DNA from: JBDHWG01 sp046328525
Lineage (GTDB): Bacteria; Chloroflexota; Anaerolineae; Epilineales; JAHCIE01
Length of the DNA: 64,000 bases
Assembly: GCA_046328525.1 (NCBI GenBank)
Contig: JAXLWK010000003.1
Span: 1,763,808-1,827,807, forward strand
Direction of reading: 5' to 3'
Part shown: one piece after another, positions 9,743 to 17,983 of the stretch
Layout: each line of letters opens with the position of its first letter
How positions within the stretch are numbered: the first letter of the stretch is position 1
Program-made: the position numbers and the translations under genes
The notes under the pieces: generated by a model
What the model was told of the DNA's origin: nothing
Seen by the model: the letters and a program-made list of their open reading frames with translations, nothing else
Database searches by the model: none

Positions 9743-10584
9743 GCCTCCTCCACCTCCGCCATCTCGCCGCCGCCCTCATCCGCGCCATCGGCGGACACAG
9801 CCTCGGCCGGCGCGAAGCCGCGCGTCTTTCGGCCAAAGAGCAAATAGCCCGTGTGGGCCGTCATCCGGTCCATCGGCCGCAGACGCGCCGGTACAGTCTT
9901 GTAGAACCTTAGCAATATCTCGGCCACTTCGACATCGGCAAAGCCGACGGCCTGCATCCCCGCCAGCACCTCGCTCACCTGGTTGGTCGTCGGCACGAGA
10001 GCGCCAAACGCGCCGCCCCACTTCAGGGCCTCCCACGCCTGGGCCTGGTAGTCCTCCGGCTCGCGCACGTCGAGAAATACGGCGTCCACGTCCCGCTCCG
10101 CAAAGCCCTCGGCGATGTCGCGCTGCTCGAAGTCCACCCACGGCGACAGCCCGACGCGCTCGATGTTCTTGCGCGCCCGGTCCTGCATGTCGGCGCGCAC
10201 CTCGTAGGAGTAGACGCGCCCCGTCGTACGGACGTAGTACGCCAGGGCCGTCGTCAGGCCGCCACTGCCCGTGCCAGCCTCGATCACGTGCGAGCCGGGG
10301 CCGATGCCCAGCTTCAGCAAGGCGTAGCCGATGTCCTTGGGGTACATGATCGTGCCGCCACGCTCGACCGTCATGATCAGGTCGTGCAGGTTCGCCTGGA
10401 GGACGATGAAGCGGTCGCCCCGGTTCGAGACGACCTCGCGCCCCAGCTCCTGCCCGATGATGTCGCTGTGCATCACCCGGCCAAGGTGGGAGTGAAACTC
10501 GCCACCGTCGGCGAGCCGCACGATGTAGCGGTTCCCCTGGTGGCTGACAAGCAAGACAAGTTGATCAACGGTGGCAACGTTCAT
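9739..10584 (-). CDS. trmI: tRNA (adenine-58 N1) methyltransferase TrmI
   Basis: The product (281 residues from ATG 10584) has an N-terminal beta domain with GRVMHSDIIG and a Rossmann SAM site EAGTGSGGLT around residue 108, followed by the acidic E of YSYEVR. It matches the TrmI/Gcd14 family, which methylates A58 in the T-loop of tRNA and stabilises tRNA at higher temperature. An alternative in-frame GTG at 10608 would add eight residues, but its GGGGAG is too close to be a good ribosome site. A well-formed promoter lies at 10640-10668. A tRNA gene is divergently placed 160 bases away. The stop overlaps the patatin start. Confidence 0.92.
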   Translation of the reverse strand: MNVATVDQLVLLVSHQGNRYIVRLADGGEFHSHLGRVMHSDIIGQELGREVVSNRGDRFIVLQANLHDLIMTVERGGTIMYPKDIGYALLKLGIGPGSHVIEAGTGSGGLTTALAYYVRTTGRVYSYEVRADMQDRARKNIERVGLSPWVDFEQRDIAEGFAERDVDAVFLDVREPEDYQAQAWEALKWGGAFGALVPTTNQVSEVLAGMQAVGFADVEVAEILLRFYKTVPARLRPMDRMTAHTGYLLFGRKTRGFAPAEAVSADGADEGGGEMAEVEEA

Positions 10585-10639
10585 GGCTATGGTTCCGCTG
10601 GAATTCACGCTCCCCGCGTGCGGGGCAGCGCGTCATCGA

Positions 10640-10668
10640 AGTATACGGGCGCAGCGTTCTTTCGACAA
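10640..10668 (-). promoter_or_regulatory. Promoter for trmI
   Basis: Read on the minus strand: -35 TTGTCG (10668-10663), 17-base spacer, -10 TATACT (10645-10640). The predicted start of transcription is about 10633, some 48 bases before the trmI ATG. Confidence 0.65.
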
Positions 10669-10684
10669 AACGCGGGGCGCGGAT

Positions 10685-10713
10685 TTGCCCCGGCGGCGAG
10701 ACGCGCGTATGAT
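10685..10713 (+). promoter_or_regulatory. Promoter for tRNA-Arg
   Basis: TTGCCC (10685-10690), 17-base spacer, TATGAT (10708-10713). The predicted transcript starts at about 10720, 24 bases before the mature tRNA end. Confidence 0.6.
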
Positions 10714-10743
10714 TTGACCGTCTACTGGCGTCCTACATCCTGC

Positions 10744-10817
10744 GCCCCCGTAGCTCAGTGGATTAGAGCACCTGTCTTCGGAACAGGGTGTCGTAGGTTC
10801 GAGTCCTACCGGGGGTA
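10744..10817 (+). tRNA. tRNA-Arg, anticodon UCG
   Basis: A full cloverleaf folds. The acceptor stem is GCCCCCG with CGGGGGT (the first pair is a G-U wobble), the D stem GCTC/GAGC, the anticodon stem CCTGT/ACAGG with loop CTTCGGA (anticodon TCG at 10778-10780), and the T stem GTAGG/CCTAC with loop TTCGAGT. The discriminator is A10817. CCA is not encoded and must be added enzymatically. It reads CGA and other CGN codons. It stands alone, with its own promoter and terminator. Confidence 0.95.
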
Positions 10818-10830
10818 CTGCTAAGGAAGC

Positions 10831-10865
10831 GGCCCGTTCTCGCGCGGCGAGGCGGGCCTTTTCTT
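10831..10865 (+). terminator. Intrinsic terminator after tRNA-Arg
   Basis: GGCCCG (10831-10836) pairs with CGGGCC (10853-10858), with an inner CTCGC/GCGAG helix, followed by TTTTCTT. It is a strong Rho-independent terminator. Confidence 0.85.
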
Positions 10866-10869
10866 ACCT

Positions 10870-10898
10870 TTGCCGCTCCACGCCCGGAAGCCTATAAT
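10870..10898 (+). promoter_or_regulatory. Promoter for the LuxR-Kelch gene
   Basis: TTGCCG (10870-10875), 17-base spacer, TATAAT (10893-10898). The leader is about 40 bases long and carries TGGAGC (10934-10939) before ATG 10946. Confidence 0.7.
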
Positions 10899-10945
10899 TG
10901 TGTCCCGACGCATCGGCGGGTCAGACTTTTTCCTGGAGCTTTTGC

Positions 10946-12430
10946 ATGACTGAGGCCCCACGGACCCTCAGCGAGCGCGAGACCGACGTATTGCGCTTGT
11001 TGGCAAAAGGCGCGACGAACCAGCAAATCGCCGACGAGCTGGTTATCAGCGTCAATACCGTCAAGGTCCACGTGCGGAACATCTTCGATAAGCTCGGTGT
11101 GCAAAGCCGAACGGAAGCCACCCTCTACGCTATCCACACGGGACTCATCGCCGTACCCCAGACCAGGGCCGGCGAGCCCGGCGTCGCGCTGGACGCGGCC
11201 GAAGACCTCGGCATCGCGGCGGCGTCTGTGTCCGAGCCCCCGCTCGCGGCAGACGCCTCGCCGGTTGCGGACGACGGCCGCCCCGCCCAGAACGGCGCGG
11301 CAACGGCGTCGCCTGCCAGCGAAATGCCCGCCCCTGCCCCTGTCGCCCCAACGCCCCAACGCCGCCTCCTGGCCTGGGCCGGCCCGCTGCTGGCCCTCGT
11401 CATTGTCGCCATTGTCGCCGCCGCCGTTATCTGGCGCAACACCCTGGCCGCGCCCGCCGCCGCGCCGACGGTCGTCCCGGCGACCACCGAGGGCGGCGTG
11501 GTCAGCACCGCCAACCAGCGCTGGGTCGAGTATCCACCGCTGCCCACAGCGCGCGGCAATCTCGCCGTCGTCGCCTACACCACGGGCATCTCCCAGACAC
11601 GCGGCATCTATGCCATCGCCGGCCAGGCCGCCGACGGCGTGACAGGCGTCGTCGAGCGCTTCAACTGGCTCGACCGCACGTGGTCCAAAATGACGAGTAA
11701 GCCGACGCCCGTCCGCGATGTCAACGCCGCCGTTCTCGGCGGCCGGGTCTACGTCCCCGGCGGCTGCGACGCCGGCGGACGCCCGACGGACGTATTCGAA
11801 ATCTACGACCCGACGCTCGACCGCCCCGGCGGCTCGCCCTGGACGACGGGGCCGCGTCTGCCGCGCCCGCTGTGCGGCTACGCCCTGGCCGCCGTCGAGG
11901 GCAAGCTGTATGTCTTTGGCGGCTGGGACGGGCAGGGGTATCGCTCCGAAACGCTGGTCTATGCGCCCGGCAGCGCCGCGTGGCAGGCCGCCGCGCCGAT
12001 GCCCACGCCCCGCGCCTATATGGGATCGGCCATCATTGATGAGACCGTCGTCATCGTCGGCGGCGCCAACGGCGCCCCCCTTGCCACCACCGAGGTCTAT
12101 GACCCAAGCCAGGACCACGCCGGCGCGACGCCGTGGCGTTCGATGGCGCCGCTGCCGGAGCCGCGCGTCGGCCCCGGTGTAGCGTCCGTCGGTCAGCGCG
12201 TCTACGTCGTCGGCGGAGGAACGGGCCTGGGCATGGCCCGCTTCGACCTGGCCGACAACGCCTGGGCCACGGAAGCCACGCCGTTTGTGGGCGAGTGGCA
12301 GAACCTGGGCATGGCCGCCGTCCACCCCAAGCTCTACGCGATGGGTGGCACGGGACCGCTTAACGTCAATCGCGCCTACCAGGCGGTCTTCGAGATGATC
12401 CTCCCTCTCGGCCGCCCGGCTGCGCCGTGA
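10946..12430 (+). CDS. Membrane-anchored LuxR-type regulator with extracytoplasmic Kelch domain
   Basis: The 494-residue product (ATG 10946; an upstream GTG at 10898 overlaps the -10 element and is rejected) starts with a complete LuxR/GerE helix-turn-helix. It has LSERETDVLRLLAKGATNQQ and the recognition helix VNTVKVHVRNIFDKLG, residues about 8-65. A low-complexity Ala/Pro linker and one transmembrane helix (about 141-165) follow. The rest (about 185-494) is Kelch repeats with YVVGGG, YVFGGWDG and YAMGG motifs. The topology suggests a one-step sensor, with DNA binding inside and a sugar- or polymer-binding propeller outside. The ligand is unknown. It is six bases upstream of a membrane glycosidase, probably in one operon. 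Confidence 0.87.
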   Translation: MTEAPRTLSERETDVLRLLAKGATNQQIADELVISVNTVKVHVRNIFDKLGVQSRTEATLYAIHTGLIAVPQTRAGEPGVALDAAEDLGIAAASVSEPPLAADASPVADDGRPAQNGAATASPASEMPAPAPVAPTPQRRLLAWAGPLLALVIVAIVAAAVIWRNTLAAPAAAPTVVPATTEGGVVSTANQRWVEYPPLPTARGNLAVVAYTTGISQTRGIYAIAGQAADGVTGVVERFNWLDRTWSKMTSKPTPVRDVNAAVLGGRVYVPGGCDAGGRPTDVFEIYDPTLDRPGGSPWTTGPRLPRPLCGYALAAVEGKLYVFGGWDGQGYRSETLVYAPGSAAWQAAAPMPTPRAYMGSAIIDETVVIVGGANGAPLATTEVYDPSQDHAGATPWRSMAPLPEPRVGPGVASVGQRVYVVGGGTGLGMARFDLADNAWATEATPFVGEWQNLGMAAVHPKLYAMGGTGPLNVNRAYQAVFEMILPLGRPAAP

Positions 12431-12436
12431 GAGCTT

Positions 12437-14152
12437 ATGCAAACGCGACTACTGCACACCCCAAAGTGGCTGCTCCGCCTGGCGGTGGCCGTCTGCGCCG
12501 CCGGCCTGGCCGTCATCCTCGTCATGTACGGCCTGACGGAGCGCGTGACCACCGTCGAGAGCGCCCCGCCGCGCCTCATCCCCCAAACCGACGTCAACCC
12601 CTACGGCGCGAACTTCTTCCTCGACCAAGAGGTCGAGGCCTGGAAGCGCGAGAAGACAGTGCAGATGGCGGAAGCCGCTGGCATCGGGTGGGCCAAGCAG
12701 TCGTTCCCCTGGGAAGCCATCGAGCTGAAGCAGAAGGGCCGCTTCATCGAGGCCGACGGACGTAGCACGTGGCAAAAGTACGACGACATCGTAGACCTGC
12801 TGAACAAGCACCACATCCAGGTGATCGCTCGCCTCGACCGGCCGCCGTCATGGAGCCGCCAGGACAACCAGCTCCCGCAGCGCCCGCCGGACAACCTGAA
12901 CGACTACGGCGACTTCGTGTACGCCTTCGTCAATCACTTCAAGGGGCGCATCCGCTACATTCAGATTTGGAACGAGCCGAACATCTTCCCGGAGTGGGGC
13001 AACCAACCGGTGGACCCGGAAGCGTACACGGCGATGCTCAAGATCGCCTACACGCGCGCGAAAGACGCCGACCCGAATATCGTCGTCCTGTCCGCGCCCC
13101 TGGCGATGACCGTGGACAACGCGCCCACCCGCCGCAACATGTCGGACCTGGATTACCTGGAGCGCATGTACCGCGCCGGCGCGAAGGATTACTTCGACAT
13201 CCTCTCGACCAACGCCTTCGGCATGGACGAGCCGCCGTCCGCGCCCCCCGACCCGACCAAGCTCAACTTCCAGCGCGTCCTGCTCCAGCGGCAGATCATG
13301 GAGAAGTACGGCGACGGCAACAAGCCGGTCTGGTTCAACGAGTACGGTTGGAACGCCTCGCCGGCGGATTTTGCGAAGGATGACCTGATCTGGAAGCGCG
13401 TGGACGAGGCGCAGCAGGCGCAGTACGCCCTCGACGGCATCAAGCTGGCGCGGGAGAACTGGCCGTGGGCGGGGGTGTTCAACCTGTGGTACTTCCGCCA
13501 GGTGGGCAACAAGTCGCCGCAGCAGTCGGACTACTACTTCCGCATGGTGGACGTGGACTTCACGCCGCGCCAGCTGTACACCCAACTCAAGGAAGCCGCC
13601 GCCGGGTTGCGGCTGGCCCGCGCCGGGTACTACCAGGAGACGAGCACGCCGGTCGTCTCGTCGCCCGGCTGGCAGATTGTGCTGGCGCCGGCGGCCAGCG
13701 GCGGGAGCTACATTGACAGCGAGCGTCCCGGCGCGAGCGTGACCATCCCCTTCGAGGGCGAGAGCATCGAGCTGGTGGCATATCGCGGGCCAGAGGCGGG
13801 ACGCTGCCTCGTCACGATTGACGAGCAAGGGATACCGGGCCTGCCGGTGGACAGCCAGGGCCGCACCTACGTGGAGCTATATCAGCGCACGAGCCAATGG
13901 CAGTCGCGCGAGCCGCTCGCCGACCATCTGGGCCGCGGCACGCACACCCTCAAGCTGGCGGTCAGCGAAGGCTCGACGCCCGGCGCCTCCGGTCCCCGCT
14001 GCAACATTGACGCCGTGGTCGTCGGCGGCCCATCGCCGTCGGTGCCGCTGGGCCTCACGGCGCTCCTCGCGCTCGGGCTGCTCGGCTCCGGCGCGCTGCT
14101 CGTCTACCAGCGCCGCCACGGCCCGATGGACGAGCCACGCCGAAGGCGCTAG
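12437..14152 (+). CDS. Membrane-bound GH39-like glycoside hydrolase
   Basis: The 571-residue product has an N-terminal membrane helix (about residues 12-34), a TIM-barrel domain and a C-terminal beta-rich region ending in a second hydrophobic helix (about 537-558) and a basic tail. Clan GH-A landmarks are present: IQIWNEPN near residue 180 (acid/base Glu) and PVWFNEYGW near residue 302 (nucleophile Glu). The nearest recognisable groups are GH39 and PslG-type hydrolases, which cut xylosides or exopolysaccharide. The substrate is not certain. It is directly downstream of the LuxR-Kelch sensor, suggesting joint action on an extracellular polysaccharide. Confidence 0.8.
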   Translation: MQTRLLHTPKWLLRLAVAVCAAGLAVILVMYGLTERVTTVESAPPRLIPQTDVNPYGANFFLDQEVEAWKREKTVQMAEAAGIGWAKQSFPWEAIELKQKGRFIEADGRSTWQKYDDIVDLLNKHHIQVIARLDRPPSWSRQDNQLPQRPPDNLNDYGDFVYAFVNHFKGRIRYIQIWNEPNIFPEWGNQPVDPEAYTAMLKIAYTRAKDADPNIVVLSAPLAMTVDNAPTRRNMSDLDYLERMYRAGAKDYFDILSTNAFGMDEPPSAPPDPTKLNFQRVLLQRQIMEKYGDGNKPVWFNEYGWNASPADFAKDDLIWKRVDEAQQAQYALDGIKLARENWPWAGVFNLWYFRQVGNKSPQQSDYYFRMVDVDFTPRQLYTQLKEAAAGLRLARAGYYQETSTPVVSSPGWQIVLAPAASGGSYIDSERPGASVTIPFEGESIELVAYRGPEAGRCLVTIDEQGIPGLPVDSQGRTYVELYQRTSQWQSREPLADHLGRGTHTLKLAVSEGSTPGASGPRCNIDAVVVGGPSPSVPLGLTALLALGLLGSGALLVYQRRHGPMDEPRRRR

Positions 14153-14174
14153 CGCAAGAACAGCAAGCGCCGCG

Positions 14175-14537
14175 ATGCCTAAAGCCCCCGACTGTTTCCT
14201 CACCATGTATGAGCCCACAGTTCTAGGACCGTGGGCGTGCTTCATTGAAGAGAGGCTAAGGGTAGCCGAGCCTTATGATGATTATCTTCGAGTGCGGCTT
14301 GACCCGCCCATCAGGATATCTGGCATCAATGGCGCTATTTCGATTCCAGAAGTAGTCCTGGCAACCCGCGAAGTGGGTACGACTCTTCATCCACCAAGCC
14401 GCTGGCCGCTTGGCGTGTACATAGCGCGACTCTTGAGGGTGCCGGACGATGGAGTACTCTCGGCTGACGATCTCGTGATTATGGGTTGGGGTAAAGTGCA
14501 TCAGACAAGGACTGCGGCCGAAACGCGAAGCAACTAA
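14175..14537 (+). CDS. Hypothetical protein, 120 residues
   Basis: The open frame from ATG 14175 to TAA 14537 encodes a protein I do not recognise. It begins MPKAPDCFLTMYEP and has no signal peptide or membrane helix. Codon usage is less GC-biased than in the neighbours, which points to a transferred gene. No clear ribosome site precedes the ATG. It lies 22 bases after the glycosidase and converges on a toxin-antitoxin pair with similarly lower GC. Possibly part of a small accessory island between 14.2 and 15.2 kb. Confidence 0.55.
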   Translation: MPKAPDCFLTMYEPTVLGPWACFIEERLRVAEPYDDYLRVRLDPPIRISGINGAISIPEVVLATREVGTTLHPPSRWPLGVYIARLLRVPDDGVLSADDLVIMGWGKVHQTRTAAETRSN

Positions 14538-14545
14538 TGAGGCGG

Positions 14546-14893
14546 CTACAACGGGATGAACACGACCCGGTTCGTCATCTCTTCAGAATCGAGCACCTGA
14601 GCAAGCACTTCCAAGTCTTGAACGGCCTGCCCGACCGAAATGCGGAGTTGGTGTGCATAAATGAGACCGGCGAACTCTCGGCCCACCTTCGACCATCTCT
14701 GAGCGATCTCCAGCAAGTCCTGGTCCTGGCTGAACAGCACGCGCCCCAAAAGAGTCGCCCGTTCAAAGAGCGCCTTATCATCGAACTCGCTGGCTCCATC
14801 TTCCAGTGCCGTGATTACATCTACCCCGCGTCTCCTCAACTCAATAGTGACCGCCGCCTTGACGTGATGATCCATGTAGAGGCGCAAGCTCAA
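14546..14893 (-). CDS. DUF5615 PIN-like toxin
   Basis: The product has SLRLYMDHHV near the N-terminus, an internal FDDKALFERA segment, and SQDQDLL near the middle. This is the pattern of DUF5615/Mut7-C-like PIN-fold nucleases, with acidic residues placed as metal ligands. I chose TTG 14893, which overlaps the stop of the DUF433 gene as TTGA and is preceded by AAGGGGG, giving 115 residues. The longer frame from ATG 14932 would overlap the antitoxin by 43 bases. DUF433 and DUF5615 genes are a known adjacent pair classed as type II toxin-antitoxin. RNase activity is inferred from the fold. Confidence 0.82.
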   Translation of the reverse strand: MSLRLYMDHHVKAAVTIELRRRGVDVITALEDGASEFDDKALFERATLLGRVLFSQDQDLLEIAQRWSKVGREFAGLIYAHQLRISVGQAVQDLEVLAQVLDSEEMTNRVVFIPL

Positions 14894-15201
14894 GAGAGAC
14901 GCCCCCTTGACTGCAATTTCTCTCGCAGCCACGACACATCCATAGACGCCCGAATCTCATCAACTCGGCGCAGCCCGTCGGCAATGGCCTGATCCATCTC
15001 GCCCTTGTGATCGTAGTAGTAGGCAAGCGCCCCATATATCTCACCCAGGCTAAGGTAGGGGTATTGCAGATAAAGCTGGGCAGCATCCCAACCGTAAGCC
15101 AGGTGGTCCAGCACCAATTGCTCCACTTTCATGGATGTCCCGGCGATGATGGGACTCCCTGTGTCCGTGAAGTCAATATGAGCGTATGCTGTAGCCGCCA
15201 T
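14890..15201 (-). CDS. DUF433 antitoxin
   Basis: The 103-residue protein contains GTSMKVEQLVLDHLAYGW and YPYLSLGEIYGALAYYYDH, the classic DUF433 arrangement of a small HTH-like fold. It starts at ATG 15201 with AAAGGAGA five bases upstream. It is the first gene of the pair and is translationally coupled to the DUF5615 toxin, the usual order for antitoxin first. Autoregulation by the antitoxin is expected from the family; I see no clear palindrome upstream. Confidence 0.85.
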   Translation of the reverse strand: MAATAYAHIDFTDTGSPIIAGTSMKVEQLVLDHLAYGWDAAQLYLQYPYLSLGEIYGALAYYYDHKGEMDQAIADGLRRVDEIRASMDVSWLREKLQSRGRLS

Positions 15202-15206
15202 ACGGT

Positions 15207-15245
15207 CTCCTTTCGCGTTTTTCGTGGGCTTTCGTGACCTTCGCG
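15207..15245. repeat. Short TTCGTG/TTCGCG repeat tract
   Basis: The tract contains TTCGCG, TTCGTGGG, TTTCGTGACC and TTCGCGG in quick succession between the DUF433 gene and pdxH. Such tandem TTCGTG-like units occur as dispersed intergenic repeats in several environmental genomes. Only one tract is visible here, so the call is tentative. Confidence 0.35.
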
Positions 15246-15260
15246 GTCCGGTTTCTTCCG

Positions 15261-15872
15261 CTACGGTGACAACCGTTCAACGCGCCAGCCGCCGTCCGCC
15301 GTCCGCCGGTAGCGAAAGCGGTCGTGGAGGCGGTTGGCTCGGCTCTGCCAGAACTCCATCTCCTCCGGCGCGACGCGGTAGCCACCCCAGAACGGTGGGC
15401 AAGGCACGTCCCGCCCGCGATACGCCTCCTCAAGCTCCGCCAGGCGCTCGTCCAGCGCCGCCCGGCCCGCGATGACCTCGCTCTGCCGCGACGCCCACGC
15501 CCCCAACTGACTGCCCCGTGGGCGGGTGGCAAAATAGCGCTCCGACTCCTCGCGGCGCAGTTGGCTGACGCCCCCCACGACGCGCACCTGGCGGTGCGCG
15601 TGCGGCCAGTAGAACACGAGAGCCGCGCGGGGGTTCGCGGCCAGCTCCCGCCCCTTGCAGCTCTCATAGTTGGTGTAGAACACAAAGCCGCCCTCGTCCA
15701 CCCCGTTCAGGAGGACGATGCGCGCCGACGGGAGGCGGTCGGCCGTCGCCGTCGCCAGGGTCATGGCGTGGGCGTCGGCGACGCCGTCCGCCTGGGCCGC
15801 CGCGAACCAGGCGCGGAACTGCGCGATGGGGTCCGCCGCGAGGTCGGCGGCGTCGAGATCGGCGTGGGTCAT
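15261..15872 (-). CDS. pdxH: Pyridoxamine/pyridoxine 5'-phosphate oxidase
   Basis: The 203-residue FMN enzyme oxidises pyridoxamine or pyridoxine phosphate to pyridoxal phosphate. Family motifs are visible in order. They are PSARIVLLNGVD (FMN phosphate contact), GFVFYTNYES followed by CKGRELAANP, AALVFYWPHAHRQVRV, YFATRPRGSQLGAWASRQS, and the C-terminal EFWQSRANRLHDRFRYRR. Length is typical. ATG 15872 lies six bases after the acyl-CoA dehydrogenase stop, so it is probably the last gene of the yqeY-pgpH-ybeY-dgkA-acd run. Confidence 0.96.
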   Translation of the reverse strand: MTHADLDAADLAADPIAQFRAWFAAAQADGVADAHAMTLATATADRLPSARIVLLNGVDEGGFVFYTNYESCKGRELAANPRAALVFYWPHAHRQVRVVGGVSQLRREESERYFATRPRGSQLGAWASRQSEVIAGRAALDERLAELEEAYRGRDVPCPPFWGGYRVAPEEMEFWQSRANRLHDRFRYRRTADGGWRVERLSP

Positions 15873-15878
15873 CGGCGG

Positions 15879-17084
<1,206 letters not shown>

Positions 17085-17120
17085 CGCACCTCCAATTGGT
17101 TATGCAATGAATTGTGTCCG

Positions 17121-17492
17121 CTACGTCCCGCCCATGAGGCGCAACCACAAGGGCGGACCGAGGATGAAGATGCCGACGAAGACGGCAGCGATGGCCGCCA
17201 CCATGACCGCCCCGGCCGCCGCGTCTTTGGCGATGCGCGCCAGGTCATGCTGACCGGGGCTGGCAAGGTCGACTAGCGCCTCGATCGCCGTGTTCATCAG
17301 CTCGAGTGCGAACACCACGCCAATCGTCAGCGCCAGGACCGCCCAATCGCGGGGCGGCACGCGCAGCCACACCGCCGCCACGACCACGATGGACGCGATG
17401 GTCACGTGGATGCGGAAGTTGAGCTGCGTCTTCCAGGTGTGGCCGATGCCCTCGAACGCCCAGCCGAAGCTGCGCCAGACCGCCGCAATCAC
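17121..17492 (-). CDS. dgkA: Diacylglycerol/undecaprenol kinase family membrane protein
   Basis: The 123-residue protein has an N-terminal amphipathic region (RSFGWAFEGIGHTWKTQLNF), three hydrophobic helices, and the family core ELMNTAIEALVDL with its Glu and Asn ligand residues. Members phosphorylate undecaprenol or diacylglycerol at the membrane. I chose GTG 17492, which overlaps the ybeY stop as GTGA and gives the normal family length; a longer frame to 17546 runs into ybeY. The order pgpH-ybeY-dgkA is conserved in many Gram-positive relatives. Confidence 0.9.
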   Translation of the reverse strand: MIAAVWRSFGWAFEGIGHTWKTQLNFRIHVTIASIVVVAAVWLRVPPRDWAVLALTIGVVFALELMNTAIEALVDLASPGQHDLARIAKDAAAGAVMVAAIAAVFVGIFILGPPLWLRLMGGT

Positions 17493-17983
17493 TCGACAGG
17501 GCCGCCCGGCGCTGGTTTGCCGAGGATCATCTCGCCCAGCGTCCACATCTCGGCCCGCCCATCCTCATCCTCGTCGTCGTAGCCGAGCAAATGCAGCACC
17601 CCGTGAATGACCAGCCAGAGCAGCTCGTCCTCCGCCGCCCAGCCCGCCGTCTGCGCCTGCTCGACGACGCGCGGGTACGAGACGACCACGTCGCCTAGCA
17701 TGCGCGGGGCGTCCTGCGGCCAGCTCGCCATCTCAGGCCCATCCTGGCCGAAGGACAGCACATCCGTCGCCTTGTCCTGGCCGCGATAGGTGCGGTTCAG
17801 CTCCCGCAGGCTCTCGTCGTCGGTGATCAGCACCGAGATTTCGGCCGCGCCCGGCCGGCTGATCGCCGCGACGGCGCGCTGCGCAGCGGCCTCGACGGCC
17901 AGGGTTTCCACCACGGGGACGAACGGCTCGTCCACCTGGACATCCACATTCACGGCGCTGGCGCCGGCGGGGTGTGTTTGCAT
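17489..17983 (-). CDS. ybeY: Endoribonuclease YbeY (16S rRNA maturation)
   Basis: The 164-residue protein matches YbeY, a zinc-dependent endonuclease in rRNA maturation and ribosome quality control. Visible family parts are ISVLITDDESLRELNRTYRG, KATDVLSFGQD, LGDVVVSYP and the metal motif HGVLHLLGYDDED. The canonical third metal ligand is His (GYDHE), but here the residue is Asp. The ATG at 17983 directly abuts the TAA of pgpH, and the stop overlaps dgkA, so the three are translated as a coupled unit. Confidence 0.93.
   Translation of the reverse strand: MQTHPAGASAVNVDVQVDEPFVPVVETLAVEAAAQRAVAAISRPGAAEISVLITDDESLRELNRTYRGQDKATDVLSFGQDGPEMASWPQDAPRMLGDVVVSYPRVVEQAQTAGWAAEDELLWLVIHGVLHLLGYDDEDEDGRAEMWTLGEMILGKPAPGGPVE

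Noticed and set aside
14153..15260. Prophage or integron remnant
   Set aside because: No integrase, att-like repeat or phage gene is seen. Only a toxin-antitoxin pair and one unknown ORF differ in composition.
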